Made by a program: the position numbers and the translations under genes. This document shows positions 48,433 to 58,312 of a stretch of 64,000 nt of DNA, piece by piece. The stretch is from Neisseria lactamica NS19. Lineage in GTDB: Bacteria; Pseudomonadota; Gammaproteobacteria; Burkholderiales; Neisseriaceae. The stretch lies in the NCBI GenBank assembly GCA_000193795.2, contig AEPI01000125.1, positions 20,473 to 84,472 on the forward strand, given 5' to 3'. Each line of letters opens with the position of its first letter. Position 1 is the stretch's first letter. The notes below the pieces were generated by a model. That model saw nothing but the letters and a program-made list of their open reading frames with translations. It had not been told where the DNA came from and searched no databases.

Positions 48433-49494
48433 ATGAACACACCCTCCCCCTTCTCCGAACGACTTATCCGCTGGCAAAAACAATACGGCAGGCACAACCT
48501 GCCTTGGCAGGTCAAAAACCCTTATTGCGTCTGGCTTTCGGAAATTATGCTCCAGCAGACGCAGGTCGCCGCCGTGTTGGACTACTATCCGCGTTTCTTG
48601 GAAAAATTCCCAACCGTACAGGCACTTGCCTCTGCACCGCAAGACGAAGTGTTATCACTGTGGGCGGGCTTGGGCTATTACAGCCGCGCGCGCAACCTGC
48701 ACAAAGCCGCGCAACAAGTCGTCGGACAATTCGGCGGCACGTTTCCATCGGAACGCAAAGACTTGGAAACCCTCTGCGGCGTAGGCAGAAGCACCGCCGC
48801 CGCCATTTCGGCCTTTGCCTTCAACCGCCGTGAAACCATTTTGGACGGCAACGTCAAACGCGTTCTCTGCCGCGTGTTCGCCCGCGACGGCAATCCGCAG
48901 GACAAAAAATTTGAAAACGCGCTCTGGACGCTTGCCGAAAGCCTGCTGCCGTCTGAAAACGCCGAGATGCCCGCCTACACGCAAGGCTTGATGGACTTGG
49001 GCGCGACCGTGTGCAAACGGACAAAACCCTTGTGCCGTCAATGTCCGATGGCGGACATCTGCGAAGCGAAAAAGCAAAACCGCACCGCCGAGCTGCCGCG
49101 TAAAAAAACCGCCCCCGAAGTGCAAACCCTGCCGCTTTACTGGCTGATTGTCCGCAACCGGGACGGCGCAATCTTATTGGAGAAACGCCCCGCCAAAGGC
49201 ATTTGGGGCGGGCTGTATTGCGTGCCGTGTTTTGAAAGTTTGAACGGACTTTCCGACTTTGCCGCCCAATTCTCCCTGACGATGGCAGATATGGACGAAC
49301 AAACCGCCCTGACCCACCGCCTGACGCACCGGCTGCTGATGATTACGCCCTTTGAAGGACAAATGCCGTCTGAACACCCTTCAGACGGCATTTGGATAAA
49401 GCCGGCGCATTTGAAAGATTACGGCCTGCCCAAGCCTTTGGAAATTTATTTAAACAGTAAAAAGTTTGGAGCTATATTAGATAGAGAAAGTTAA
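48433..49494 (+). CDS. mutY: A/G-specific adenine DNA glycosylase
   Basis: A 353-residue base-excision repair enzyme that removes adenine opposite 8-oxoguanine. The catalytic Glu is in 'WLSEIMLQQTQVAAVLDYY' near 39; the helix-hairpin-helix 'LCGVGRSTAAAISAFAF' carries the Asp/Gly loop; the iron-sulphur cluster Cys are in 'CKRTKPLCRQCPMADIC'. A C-terminal Nudix-like domain ('LLEKRPAKGIWGGLYCVPCF') reads 8-oxoG. Oddity: an inverted uptake-sequence pair lies inside the coding region (49363-49391) and is translated as 'MPSEHPSDGI'. Loss of MutY gives mutators, relevant to slippage-prone tracts. Confidence 0.95.
   Translation: MNTPSPFSERLIRWQKQYGRHNLPWQVKNPYCVWLSEIMLQQTQVAAVLDYYPRFLEKFPTVQALASAPQDEVLSLWAGLGYYSRARNLHKAAQQVVGQFGGTFPSERKDLETLCGVGRSTAAAISAFAFNRRETILDGNVKRVLCRVFARDGNPQDKKFENALWTLAESLLPSENAEMPAYTQGLMDLGATVCKRTKPLCRQCPMADICEAKKQNRTAELPRKKTAPEVQTLPLYWLIVRNRDGAILLEKRPAKGIWGGLYCVPCFESLNGLSDFAAQFSLTMADMDEQTALTHRLTHRLLMITPFEGQMPSEHPSDGIWIKPAHLKDYGLPKPLEIYLNSKKFGAILDRES
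49363..49391 (+). repeat. Inverted uptake-sequence pair inside mutY
   Basis: Exact facing copies within the mutY reading frame near its 3' end. In most places such pairs follow stop codons; here they add about 10 residues to the Nudix-like domain. Confidence 0.8.
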
Positions 49495-49569
49495 GCCTGA
49501 TGGCATTGTGTACCGCGTCTTTGTCGAAGCTGTTTTTCAGACGCCTGAGTGTTGTTTTACAGGAAAGTA

Positions 49570-49609
49570 AAGGCCGTCTGAAAGGGTTTACCGGCTTTCA
49601 GACAGCCTT
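49570..49609. terminator. AG-type uptake-sequence hairpin, imperfect
   Basis: AAGGCCGTCTGAAAG faces CTTTCAGACAGCCTT with one mismatch, between the convergent mutY and the AT-rich orphan gene. Confidence 0.55.
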
Positions 49610-49641
49610 TTGAATTCATACAAACTATGGTTTGCTTATCT

Positions 49642-50268
49642 TTATAATTGTCCAAATTTCCAATAATCCCGTCCTTCAATTTTCCAATAACAAAATTCGT
49701 CCGGTATTAAATACCCAAAATCCATCGCCTTTGAAAACCAGCCGTCATAAACATAATCTTCATGACATCTGTCCCAATCCATATGAAGGTAAACTTCCGT
49801 ATCAAAATTGACATAGAATAAAGGCAGCCTCGAGGAAATCTGATTGATTTTTAAGAAATCACTTTGCCGACCGGAGTCTGAGATAGGATTATTGTACGAC
49901 AGCTTGTTCTCGACAATGGAATATAACCTTACCGCTTCAGCAGAAGTAAACCCCTGAAACATTAGTTCCTTCAATTCATCCTTTTTTAATACAATGACTG
50001 AATCTGATTGAAGATAGCTTTCAAAATTGTCCTTAGTTAATTGCCAAATACCATTTCGGTAGTTTTTATAATCACAATCATATTGCTCTTTAGTTATAAC
50101 TCCCTCTTTTAAATAAATATCAAAAGATATTTTTGCGTTTAATTCAAAATTCTCCTTATAATCAATTAAATAATATATCTTTTTCTTGTGGACAAAAATA
50201 GATATGCATTGAATGTACTCAAAAATGTTATCCAATAATTCAGATTTAAATTTCTCAATCTTTTCCAT
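49642..50268 (-). CDS. AT-rich orphan protein of unknown function
   Basis: A 208-residue acidic soluble protein rich in Asp, Tyr, Phe and Trp ('YVNFDTEVYLHMDWDRC', 'EFCYWKIEGRDYWKFGQL'). No signal peptide or membrane helix. I chose ATG 50268 with AAGGAA 10 bases upstream. The composition is far more AT-rich than mutY or ccoG and the gene sits beside a frameshifted CDI immunity gene, so it may be another orphan immunity protein of a toxin system. I do not recognise the family. Confidence 0.5.
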   Translation of the reverse strand: MEKIEKFKSELLDNIFEYIQCISIFVHKKKIYYLIDYKENFELNAKISFDIYLKEGVITKEQYDCDYKNYRNGIWQLTKDNFESYLQSDSVIVLKKDELKELMFQGFTSAEAVRLYSIVENKLSYNNPISDSGRQSDFLKINQISSRLPLFYVNFDTEVYLHMDWDRCHEDYVYDGWFSKAMDFGYLIPDEFCYWKIEGRDYWKFGQL

Positions 50269-50377
50269 ATTTGCCAAATTCCTTAATAACTTTATCTTCA
50301 GCAAGTAGTAGCCCGCATTAAAACTATGTAGGTAAGGTGTGTGCGGTACGCACGCAGGCTTTGAGTGTGATAAAAAA

Positions 50378-50414
50378 GATCGTCTGAAACCAATTCTCAG
50401 CTTTCAGACGGCCT
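50378..50414. repeat. Degenerate uptake-sequence pair
   Basis: AGATCGTCTGAAA and TTTCAGACGGCCT, an incomplete pair between the two orphan genes. Just left of it GTGCG-GTA-CGCAC (50341-50353) is a further small palindrome. Confidence 0.4.
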
Positions 50415-50425
50415 TTTGCCAAATA

Positions 50426-50919
50426 TTATCGGCAGCGGCTCAATGCCAACTTTAAACCTGCTCCGATTTCTTCAGGGCTGTTATCCAACGATAAAATTAC
50501 ATCGTCTGCATCAATGGCATCCCACGTTTCCGGCTTGACATGGCGGCTCGGGCTGATTTTCAGGCAGCCGTTGTGCAGCCAAATATGCCCGCTCATCATG
50601 TTTTTAAATAGGGCGCGTCTGGTTTTATAGCCCAAGTTCCCGCATAGGTTGGCAACCCAATCCTCATAGCGTTGCCGAATTTTTTCGGTATCAAAAAAAT
50701 CTTGGTCTTCCGGACTGTCATAAACGAAAGTCCTGCTGTTCGCCAACGCTTGCAAGACTGTCGTGCCTAAAGTTTCATTGTCGGTATCCAATGGCAAGAT
50801 ATGGGGGGATATAGATGGTCTATTGCCGTTAACCCCAAACCTGAACATGTTTGAACAATCAGAGCTTCTTCATTGGCATAAAAAACTGCCCAATAATTTT
50901 GATCCTGTTTAAAAATCAT
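50426..50919 (-). pseudogene. CdiI-family (contact-dependent inhibition) immunity protein, frameshifted
   Basis: The N-terminal part 'MIFKQDQNYWAVFYANEEAL' then 'IVQTCSGLGLTAIDH' starts at ATG 50919 (GGAG 8 bases upstream). The rest lies in another frame, 'ILPLDTDNETLGTTVLQALA' then 'NSRTF', 'YEDWVANLCGNLGYKTRRAL', ending at 50426. Together they have the layout of PF07262-type CDI immunity proteins of about 164 residues. The break is at a run of six C on the minus strand (50803-50808); seven would join the frames. No cdiA-like toxin gene is near. This is a transferred orphan immunity gene, now broken or switched off, or a sequencing error. Confidence 0.65.
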
Positions 50920-51067
50920 TATTCGATCTCCGTAATTTTGACTGTAATGTTTTGACTTTTGCCATACTCTGCCACACGTTGCAACTGCAATCTTTGCTCC
51001 TTTGCAACTCCAAAAATTTTTATATAAACAAATTACCCTTCCCCATTCTTTTAACACTGAAACACAA

Positions 51068-51094
51068 ATGCCGTCTGAAATTTTCAGACGGCAT
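51068..51094. terminator. Inverted uptake-sequence hairpin
   Basis: Tight exact pair (3-base loop) between the cdiI-like gene and fixH. Confidence 0.7.
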
Positions 51095-51246
51095 TTTTCA
51101 GGCTGAGTTTCGGAATGGTGTTGAAAAACAAACGGGATGAGATAAATTTATTTTCGTCCGATAAATCAAACCATCGCGCCGAATGATCAAACAATACCTG
51201 CCCGACATTGCATATAACAAACCAATGCAATTAAAACACGGCTTTT

Positions 51247-51795
51247 TTATTTGCTCTCGGCATGATTAAAAAGTTTGTCCATCGGTGTCAGATCGACCGC
51301 GTTGCCTTGGCTGGTTACCCATTTGTTTTCCACGCGCCACACGCCTGCCGCATCCTCCACGCGCACATACCAGTGGTTGGTCGGCGGAAGGGTTTTAAAC
51401 ACCGCCTCATATTCCGCCCTGCCGTTCTGCGCGCTGCCGGCGGGCTTGAGGCTTACGGTTTGATCGTCCGCCTTGCGGGTCGGGTGCATCAGCAGCAGCT
51501 TCAAAGGCTGATTACTGTCAAACTCGCCGCCGACAAACACTTTTGCCGCATTCATATCGGGGGAAATGAGAACCTGCACCCCGATATGCCGTCTGACGGC
51601 TTCTTCATCCCGATGAAGCTGGATGTCGATATGTTTGCCGTCCTTATAATAATCGTCCGTAACCAAATCTGTCGCGTGCTGCTGTGCGACAAAAAACATA
51701 GCGACGCTGGCGATGACGACAAAAATCGGTCCCGCCATCAAGACCCACGGCCAGACGTGTTTATACCAAGGCTTGATTCGAATGTTTTGAGACAC
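51247..51795 (-). CDS. fixH: FixH family protein
   Basis: A 182-residue inner-membrane protein. One membrane helix ('HVWPWVLMAGPIFVVIASVA' near 13-32) is followed by a periplasmic domain starting 'QQHATDLVTDDYYKDGKHID', the typical FixH/CcoH-like start. The family supports assembly of cbb3-type cytochrome oxidase. It starts 2 bases after the ccoG stop on the same strand, so both are made together. The cco structural genes are not in the window. Confidence 0.85.
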   Translation of the reverse strand: MSQNIRIKPWYKHVWPWVLMAGPIFVVIASVAMFFVAQQHATDLVTDDYYKDGKHIDIQLHRDEEAVRRHIGVQVLISPDMNAAKVFVGGEFDSNQPLKLLLMHPTRKADDQTVSLKPAGSAQNGRAEYEAVFKTLPPTNHWYVRVEDAAGVWRVENKWVTSQGNAVDLTPMDKLFNHAESK

Positions 51796-51797
51796 TG

Positions 51798-53294
51798 TTA
51801 TTCTCCGATAAAGGTTGCATCTTCTTCCAAGACGACCGGTTTGCCGTCTGATGCACCGCTTTCACGGTATTGGAAGGTAAATTCGATAGGGTGGCTGCCT
51901 TTGTCCGCGTATTCCGGAATGGTGGACACTTGGACGGGAAGGGTTACCGTTTCGCGCGGAGCAACTTTTATACCGCCTTCGGGCAGCCCGGTCAGGGCGA
52001 TTTCGTCAAACCCTTTGACACTTGCGGTAATGAGCTGTTCTTTTTCGCTGTTGTTGATGATACGCAGGCTGTATGCGTTTTCCAACCAGCCTTTGGCGTT
52101 TTCGCGCACCATTACGCCACGGTCTTTCAAAATATCGACTTCGACCATTTTGCGCGTGGACAAACCGGCCAGGAAGGCAATGATAACTAACGCCAGCACC
52201 GTGCCGTAACCTGCCACGCGCGGTCTGAGCAGCCGTTTTTTAATGTCTTTTTCGGCATATTCATGTTCCAGCGCGCTTTCGGTCGTATAACGGATCAATC
52301 CGCGCGGATAGCCCATTTTGTCCATAATCTCATCACACGCGTCGATACAGGCGGCGCAGCCGATACATTGGTATTGCAGTCCGTTGCGGATGTCGATACC
52401 GACGGGGCAGACTTGGACGCACATCGCACAGTTGATGCAGTCGCCCAAACCCGCCTCTTCCTTATTGACCGTTTTCTTGCGCGCGCCGCGCGGTTCGCCG
52501 CGTTCCGCGTCATAAGAGACAATCAGCGTGTCCTTGTCGAACATCGCGCTTTGGAAACGTGCGTAGGGACACATATGCAGGCACACTTTTTCGCGCATAA
52601 TGTGGGCGAAAAAGAAGGTCATAAAGCCGTAAAACGCTGCGGCAAACACCGCGCCGCCGCCCGCCGCTCCGACAAACAAATCGGGAACAAACCGGCGGAT
52701 GGGGACAAACCAGCCGGCAAAAGTGATGCCCGTCCACGCGCAGACAAGGAAAATCAGCAGGTATTTGGTGGCTTTGATGCGGATTTTGGTGAAGTTCCAC
52801 GGCGATTTTTCCAGCTTCAGGCGTTTGTTGCGGTCGCCTTCCACCAAGTTGTCGATCCACAGCATAATTTCGGTGTAAACCGTTTGCGGGCAGGAATAGC
52901 CGCACCACAAACGGCCGGCAATCGTCGTCCACCAAAACAGCCCGAAAGCGCAAATCATCAGCAGCAGGGCAAGGTAAATCAAATCGCCCATCCCCAACGA
53001 CAATCCGAAAATGAAGAAATGCCGTTCGGGGATATTGAAAACGACAGCCTGACGGCCGCTCCAGTTGAACCACGGAATCACATAAAACACAAACTGCGTC
53101 GCCAATACGGCGGCGATACGCAGTTTGGCGAACCGCCCTTCCGCCTTTTTCGGATGGATGCGTTCGCCTTCGGGATGGATTTGAATCACGCTTGCCCGCG
53201 GATCGAACGTTTTTTTCGCTTTCGGTGCGGCTTTTGTTTGTTCGGACGTGCCGATTCCGGATTCCGGACTGCCGGCTTGGTTTTCCGTAGTCAT
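51798..53294 (-). CDS. ccoG: Cytochrome c oxidase accessory protein CcoG (FixG/RdxA)
   Basis: A 498-residue membrane iron-sulphur protein. It has about five membrane helices, two [4Fe-4S] ferredoxin motifs ('CINCAMCVQVCPVGIDIRNG' and 'CIGCAACIDACDEIMDKMG'), a conserved 'RLWCGYSCPQTVYTE' Cys region, and an immunoglobulin-like C-terminal domain. CcoG reduces copper for loading into cbb3 oxidase. It forms an operon with fixH. An uptake sequence lies in the leader at 53351. Confidence 0.93.
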   Translation of the reverse strand: MTTENQAGSPESGIGTSEQTKAAPKAKKTFDPRASVIQIHPEGERIHPKKAEGRFAKLRIAAVLATQFVFYVIPWFNWSGRQAVVFNIPERHFFIFGLSLGMGDLIYLALLLMICAFGLFWWTTIAGRLWCGYSCPQTVYTEIMLWIDNLVEGDRNKRLKLEKSPWNFTKIRIKATKYLLIFLVCAWTGITFAGWFVPIRRFVPDLFVGAAGGGAVFAAAFYGFMTFFFAHIMREKVCLHMCPYARFQSAMFDKDTLIVSYDAERGEPRGARKKTVNKEEAGLGDCINCAMCVQVCPVGIDIRNGLQYQCIGCAACIDACDEIMDKMGYPRGLIRYTTESALEHEYAEKDIKKRLLRPRVAGYGTVLALVIIAFLAGLSTRKMVEVDILKDRGVMVRENAKGWLENAYSLRIINNSEKEQLITASVKGFDEIALTGLPEGGIKVAPRETVTLPVQVSTIPEYADKGSHPIEFTFQYRESGASDGKPVVLEEDATFIGE

Positions 53295-53814
53295 TCTGCA
53301 TTCCTTAGATTTTTGATTGATGGTTTGCCCGTTACCGCCGCCGTTTGCTTTTCAGACGGCATTTTTCTTGTTTTTTAAGGCGTAGTGTTTCAAGTTTTGA
53401 GAAAATCCGTTTTTCCCAAAATATATTTCCGCTATTGTACAACTTTATGCGCCGTCCGGATGTATGGGGCGAATACATTTCCCATCCGCATCAAAACGCC
53501 CGGATTTTACCTTACCGCCCGAACAAAATCCGAATACGGTTAAAAAACAAAGACTAAAAAACCGACACCCCCATATCGGCAGAACCGGCGGCGCAAGCTC
53601 ATAAACAAACGCTATCAACAATCCGGCACACAATCTATAACATTTTATTTCAAAAGGAATAATGGCAGGCTTCGCCCGCAAATCGAAACCCCTTCCCCGT
53701 CCGCTCCCGCCGCCGCCTTCCTCCGCCCTTTTCTTGAAAGCATAAGCGAATCGGGCGATAATCAACGCCTTCCGATTATCCACTTATCCGAAACACCAGC
53801 AAGGAAAATACAAA

Positions 53815-55794
53815 ATGTCTCAACTGGCAAACGCAATCCGTTTCCTCTCCGCAGATGCCGTTCAAAAAGCAAATTCCGGTCACCCCGGCGCGCCTATGGG
53901 TATGGCGGAAATGGCGGAAACATTGTGGACGAAATTCCTCAATCACAATCCCGCCAACCCCAAATTCTACAACCGAGACCGCTTCATCCTCTCCAACGGC
54001 CACGCGTCTATGCTGTTGTACAGCCTGCTGCACCTGACCGGCTACAAGCTGGGCATTGAAGACCTAAAAAACTTCCGCCAGCTGCACAGCAAAACCCCCG
54101 GCCACCCCGAATACGGCTACACCGACGGCGTGGAAACCACGACCGGCCCGTTGGGACAAGGCATTGCCAACGCAGTGGGCATGGCATTAGCCGAAAAAAT
54201 CCTTGCCGCCGAGTTCAATAAAGACGATTTGAACATCGTCGATCACTACACCTACGTCTTTATGGGCGACGGCTGCCTGATGGAAGGCGTATCGCACGAA
54301 GCCTGCTCGCTCGCCGGCACATTAGGCTTGGGCAAACTGATTGTTTTATATGATGACAACAATATCTCCATCGACGGCAAAGTGGACGGCTGGTTTACCG
54401 AAAACATCCCGCAACGCTTTGAAAGCTACGGCTGGCACGTCGTTCCCAATGTAAACGGCCACGACACCGCCGCCATTCAAGCCGCTATCGAAGCCGCACG
54501 CGCCGAAACCGGCAAACCGTCCATCATCTGCTGCAAAACCTTAATCGGCAAAGGCAGTGCCAACAAAGAAGGCAGCCACAAAACCCACGGCGCACCTTTA
54601 GGCGCGGACGAAATCGAAGCCACGCGCAAACATCTGGGTTGGGCTTACCCCGCCTTTGAAATCCCGCAAGAAATTTACGATGCGTGGAATGCCAAAGAAA
54701 AAGGCGCGAAACTGGAAGCCGAATGGAACGAACTCTTCGCGCAATACCAAGCCAAATATCCTGCCGAAGCCGCTGAATTTGTGCGCCGCATGGATAAAAA
54801 GCTGCCGGAAAACTTTGACGAGTACGTTCAGACGGCATTGAAAGAAGTGTGCGCCAAAGCCGAAACCGTCGCCACCCGAAAAGCCAGCCAAAACAGCATC
54901 GAAATCTTGGCAAAAGAGCTGCCTGAATTGGTGGGCGGTTCTGCCGACCTGACCCCGTCCAACCTGACAGACTGGTCAAACAGCGTCTCCGTTACCCGCG
55001 ACAAAGGCGGCAACTACATCCACTACGGCGTGCGCGAGTTCGGTATGGGCGCGATTATGAACGGTCTTGCCCTGCACGGCGGCGTAAAACCCTTCGGTGC
55101 GACTTTCCTGATGTTCAGCGAATACGAACGCAACGCCCTGCGTATGGCGGCGCTGATGAAAATCAACCCTGTGTTCGTGTTCACCCACGATTCCATCGGT
55201 TTGGGCGAAGACGGCCCGACCCACCAACCCGTCGAGCAAACCGCCACCCTGCGCCTGATTCCGAATATGGACGTATGGCGGCCGTGCGACACCGCCGAAT
55301 CCTTGGTAGCTTGGGCGGAAGCGGTAAAATCCGGAGACCGGCCGTCCTGCCTGATTTTCAGCCGTCAAAACCTGAAATTCCAAGCGCGTGACGAACAACA
55401 ACTGAACGACATCAAACGCGGCGGCTACGTCATCAGCGAAGCCCGAGGCAACGCCCAAGCCGTCATCATTGCTACCGGTTCCGAGGTTGAATTGGCTTTG
55501 GAAGCGCAAAAAGCCCTCGCCGCGCAAAACATCGCCGTGCGCGTCGTTTCCATGCCGTCCACCAACGTCTTCGACCGCCAAGATGCCGCCTATAAAGCCG
55601 CCGTCCTGCCCGAAGGCCTGCCGCGCATCGCCGTAGAAGCCGGACACGCCGACGGCTGGTACAAATACGTCGGACTGAACGGCGCAGTCGTCGGCATCAA
55701 CCGCTTCGGCGAATCCGCCCCTGCCGAACTGCTGTTCAAAGCATTCGGCTTTACCGTGGACAATGTGGTCGATACGGTGAAATCCGTGCTGTAA
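53815..55794 (+). CDS. tkt: Transketolase
   Basis: A 659-residue thiamine-diphosphate enzyme that moves two-carbon units between sugar phosphates. '[20 protein letters not shown]' is the N-terminal signature, '[20 protein letters not shown]' the thiamine-binding motif (GDG...N), '[20 protein letters not shown]' the substrate loop, and '[20 protein letters not shown]' the second signature. Length is normal. It fits with zwf and pgl in pentose supply. An uptake sequence is translated near residue 340. The 520-base region upstream holds no gene; it contains one uptake sequence. Confidence 0.96.
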   Translation: MSQLANAIRFLSADAVQKANSGHPGAPMGMAEMAETLWTKFLNHNPANPKFYNRDRFILSNGHASMLLYSLLHLTGYKLGIEDLKNFRQLHSKTPGHPEYGYTDGVETTTGPLGQGIANAVGMALAEKILAAEFNKDDLNIVDHYTYVFMGDGCLMEGVSHEACSLAGTLGLGKLIVLYDDNNISIDGKVDGWFTENIPQRFESYGWHVVPNVNGHDTAAIQAAIEAARAETGKPSIICCKTLIGKGSANKEGSHKTHGAPLGADEIEATRKHLGWAYPAFEIPQEIYDAWNAKEKGAKLEAEWNELFAQYQAKYPAEAAEFVRRMDKKLPENFDEYVQTALKEVCAKAETVATRKASQNSIEILAKELPELVGGSADLTPSNLTDWSNSVSVTRDKGGNYIHYGVREFGMGAIMNGLALHGGVKPFGATFLMFSEYERNALRMAALMKINPVFVFTHDSIGLGEDGPTHQPVEQTATLRLIPNMDVWRPCDTAESLVAWAEAVKSGDRPSCLIFSRQNLKFQARDEQQLNDIKRGGYVISEARGNAQAVIIATGSEVELALEAQKALAAQNIAVRVVSMPSTNVFDRQDAAYKAAVLPEGLPRIAVEAGHADGWYKYVGLNGAVVGINRFGESAPAELLFKAFGFTVDNVVDTVKSVL

Positions 55795-55813
55795 ACCGCA
55801 GCCGTCGCATCAA

Positions 55814-55842
55814 ATGCCGTCTGAACGCTTTTCAGACGGCAT
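55814..55842 (+). terminator. Inverted uptake-sequence hairpin
   Basis: Exact pair 19 bases after the tkt stop. Confidence 0.75.
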
Positions 55843-55889
55843 TTTTACACCCTCACGCCTTAACGCTTCCTCATCACGCCAATCTCTAT

Positions 55890-55895
55890 TATAAT
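55890..55895 (+). promoter_or_regulatory. -10 element of the fumC promoter
   Basis: TATAAT 40 bases upstream of the fumC start; no good -35 at the usual distance. AAAAAGGAG precedes the ATG. Confidence 0.4.
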
Positions 55896-55935
55896 TTGCG
55901 AATCACTCTTATTCACATCTAAAAAGGAGAAACGT

Positions 55936-57324
55936 ATGAACACCCGCACCGAACACGACACGATGGGCAATGTCGAAGTCCCGTCCGAAGCCTATTGGGG
56001 CGCGCAGACCCAGCGCAGCCGCAACAATTTCAAAATCGGCGGCGAAACCCTGCCGCAACCGTTGATTTATGCTTTGGCATTGGTGAAAAAAGCCGCCGCC
56101 GCCACCAATGTTTCCCTCGGCAGGATTAAGCCGGAACAGGCGGATTTGATTACGCAGGCGGCGGATGATGTGTTGAACGGCAAGCTTGATGGGCAGTTCC
56201 CATTGGTAGTGTGGCAGACCGGCTCCGGCACGCAGTCCAATATGAACATGAACGAAGTGCTGGCAAACCGCGCCAACGAAATCGCCGGTACAGGTTTGGC
56301 GGCGTATCAGCCTGTCCATCCCAACGACCATGTAAACCACGCGCAATCGACCAACGACGCGTTCCCAACCGCCATTCACGTCGCCGCCGCGATTGAAATC
56401 AACCGCCATCTTATTCCGGCGGTAAAAGCCTTGCGCGATACATTGGACAAAAAAGCCCAAGCCTTCGCCCCCATCGTCAAAATCGGCCGCACCCACTTGC
56501 AGGACGCAACGCCGCTGACTTTGGGACAAGAATTTTCCGGCTACGTTTCCCAGCTCGACCACGGTTTAGGCCGTCTGAACGACGCGCTCAAAGGTCTGTA
56601 CGAACTCGCTTTGGGCGGCACGGCAGTCGGCACGGGTTTGAACAGCCATCCCGAATACGCCGAAAAAGCCGCCGCCAAACTCGCCGAATTGTCCGGCCTG
56701 CCGTTTGTCAGCGCACCGAACAAATTTGAAGCTTTGGGCGGACGCGATGCCGCCGTTGCCGCTTCGGGCGCACTGAAAACGCTGGCGGCAAGCCTGAACA
56801 AAATCGCCAACGATATCCGCTGGTTGGCAAGCGGTCCGCGCTGCGGTTTGGGCGAAATCAAAATCCCCGAAAACGAGCCGGGTTCGTCCATCATGCCGGG
56901 CAAAGTCAACCCGACCCAATGCGAAGCGATGACCATGGTGTGCTGCCAAGTGTTCGGCAACGACGTTACCATCGGTATGGCGGGCGCGTCGGGCAATTTC
57001 GAGCTGAACGTCTATATGCCCGTTATCGCCTACAACCTCTTGCAATCCATCCGCCTCTTGGGCGACGCGTGCAACAGCTTCAACGAACACTGCGCCGCCG
57101 GCATCGAACCCGTGCCGGAAAAAATCGACTATTTCCTGCACCATTCCCTGATGCTCGTTACCGCGCTGAACCGCAAAATCGGTTACGAAAACGCCGCCAA
57201 AGTCGCCAAAACCGCCTACAAAAACGACAAATCGCTGCGCGAAACCGCCGTCGAGTTGGGCTTGCTGACGGGCGAAGAGTTTGACGAGTTGGTCGTTCCT
57301 GCCGATATGGTTCATCCGCGCTAA
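55936..57324 (+). CDS. fumC: Fumarate hydratase class II
   Basis: A 462-residue iron-independent fumarase that hydrates fumarate to malate in the citric acid cycle. '[20 protein letters not shown]', '[19 protein letters not shown]' and the superfamily signature '[17 protein letters not shown]' near residue 318 are present, along with '[20 protein letters not shown]' (catalytic His). Length is normal. An AG-type uptake sequence is translated in the middle. Confidence 0.96.
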   Translation: MNTRTEHDTMGNVEVPSEAYWGAQTQRSRNNFKIGGETLPQPLIYALALVKKAAAATNVSLGRIKPEQADLITQAADDVLNGKLDGQFPLVVWQTGSGTQSNMNMNEVLANRANEIAGTGLAAYQPVHPNDHVNHAQSTNDAFPTAIHVAAAIEINRHLIPAVKALRDTLDKKAQAFAPIVKIGRTHLQDATPLTLGQEFSGYVSQLDHGLGRLNDALKGLYELALGGTAVGTGLNSHPEYAEKAAAKLAELSGLPFVSAPNKFEALGGRDAAVAASGALKTLAASLNKIANDIRWLASGPRCGLGEIKIPENEPGSSIMPGKVNPTQCEAMTMVCCQVFGNDVTIGMAGASGNFELNVYMPVIAYNLLQSIRLLGDACNSFNEHCAAGIEPVPEKIDYFLHHSLMLVTALNRKIGYENAAKVAKTAYKNDKSLRETAVELGLLTGEEFDELVVPADMVHPR

Positions 57325-57341
57325 TCTTTCCCTCAAATAAA

Positions 57342-57371
57342 ATGCCGTCTGAAGCCTCGTTCAGACGGCAT
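57342..57371. terminator. Inverted uptake-sequence hairpin
   Basis: Exact pair between the convergent fumC and EamA genes. Confidence 0.75.
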
Positions 57372-57388
57372 TTTCCGTTGCCTGCAAA

Positions 57389-58312
57389 CTAGCGGCGTTT
57401 GAACAGCCTGTCCCCCGCCGCCGCCGTAACCGCGCCCCCGACCACGACGAGCGCGCCGGCATAGCCCAAACCGTTCATATCCGGCGCGGCAAAAGTATCA
57501 GGCATCACATAATGCCCGAGCAAAGAAAATATTACAGTAAACACCGGGAGCAAGGTTGTTACCACGCTGACCTTGGAAGCCTCCCAATATTTCAACGCCT
57601 CGCCGAACGAGCCGTAACCGATTAGCGTATTCAAGCAGCAATACACAAAACAAACCCATGCCAACGTACCGTCCAAACTTCCGATGTGTGCCGGTTCGGC
57701 AAACGGCAGGAACACGGCGGCACTTGCCGTATAAATCAACAGCAGAATCTGTTGCGGGCCGAATTGCGCCGACAGCAGCTTTTGCGCCACGGCATAACAT
57801 ACCCAGGCCATACTGCCTGCCGCACACAGCAACACGCCCCGCGCATACGCGCCCAAGCCCGACAATTCGCCGAATTTGTCGTTAAAAAACATAAGCAAAC
57901 CGGCAAGCAGCAAAACCAAACCGATTTTCTGCGCGGCAGTCATCCGGTCTTTAAACACCAACACGCCGACAACAATCATCGTAAACGGCGAAATCTGCCA
58001 CAAAACCTGCGTCGTGGTCGGCGAAATATAATGCAGCCCTTGGGCAATCAGCACAAAGTTTGCCGAAATGCCCGCCACGCCGAGCAGCAGCAGCCTAAAC
58101 ATCCGCCAAGAAAAATCCCGCCGCTTCGGCAGCCGGCCGCCCAATGCCAGTAAAACAAGCAATACCGCCGCCGCCACGGTAAAACGCACCCACACCAGCG
58201 TCGGCGCATCGACAAACTTCAATACCTGCTGCACGGCAATCGGCAGCGTCCCCCACGTCATCGCCGCCAAAAGTGCCAACGCGAAGCCTAGGAGCGGCCT
58301 TTGGTTTTCCAT
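57389..58312 (-). CDS. EamA/DMT family transporter
   Basis: A 307-residue inner-membrane protein with about ten hydrophobic segments in two EamA repeats ('LALLAAMTWGTLPIAVQQVL', 'LVWVRFTVAAAVLLVLLALG', 'TTTQVLWQISPFTMIVVGVL', 'AGSMAWVCYAVAQKLL'). Members export amino acids or other metabolites; the substrate is unknown. I chose ATG 58312 with AGGGAAATCAGG upstream; the ATG at 58408 would add 32 charged residues. It is the last gene before the AT-rich island. Confidence 0.85.
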   Translation of the reverse strand: MENQRPLLGFALALLAAMTWGTLPIAVQQVLKFVDAPTLVWVRFTVAAAVLLVLLALGGRLPKRRDFSWRMFRLLLLGVAGISANFVLIAQGLHYISPTTTQVLWQISPFTMIVVGVLVFKDRMTAAQKIGLVLLLAGLLMFFNDKFGELSGLGAYARGVLLCAAGSMAWVCYAVAQKLLSAQFGPQQILLLIYTASAAVFLPFAEPAHIGSLDGTLAWVCFVYCCLNTLIGYGSFGEALKYWEASKVSVVTTLLPVFTVIFSLLGHYVMPDTFAAPDMNGLGYAGALVVVGGAVTAAAGDRLFKRR

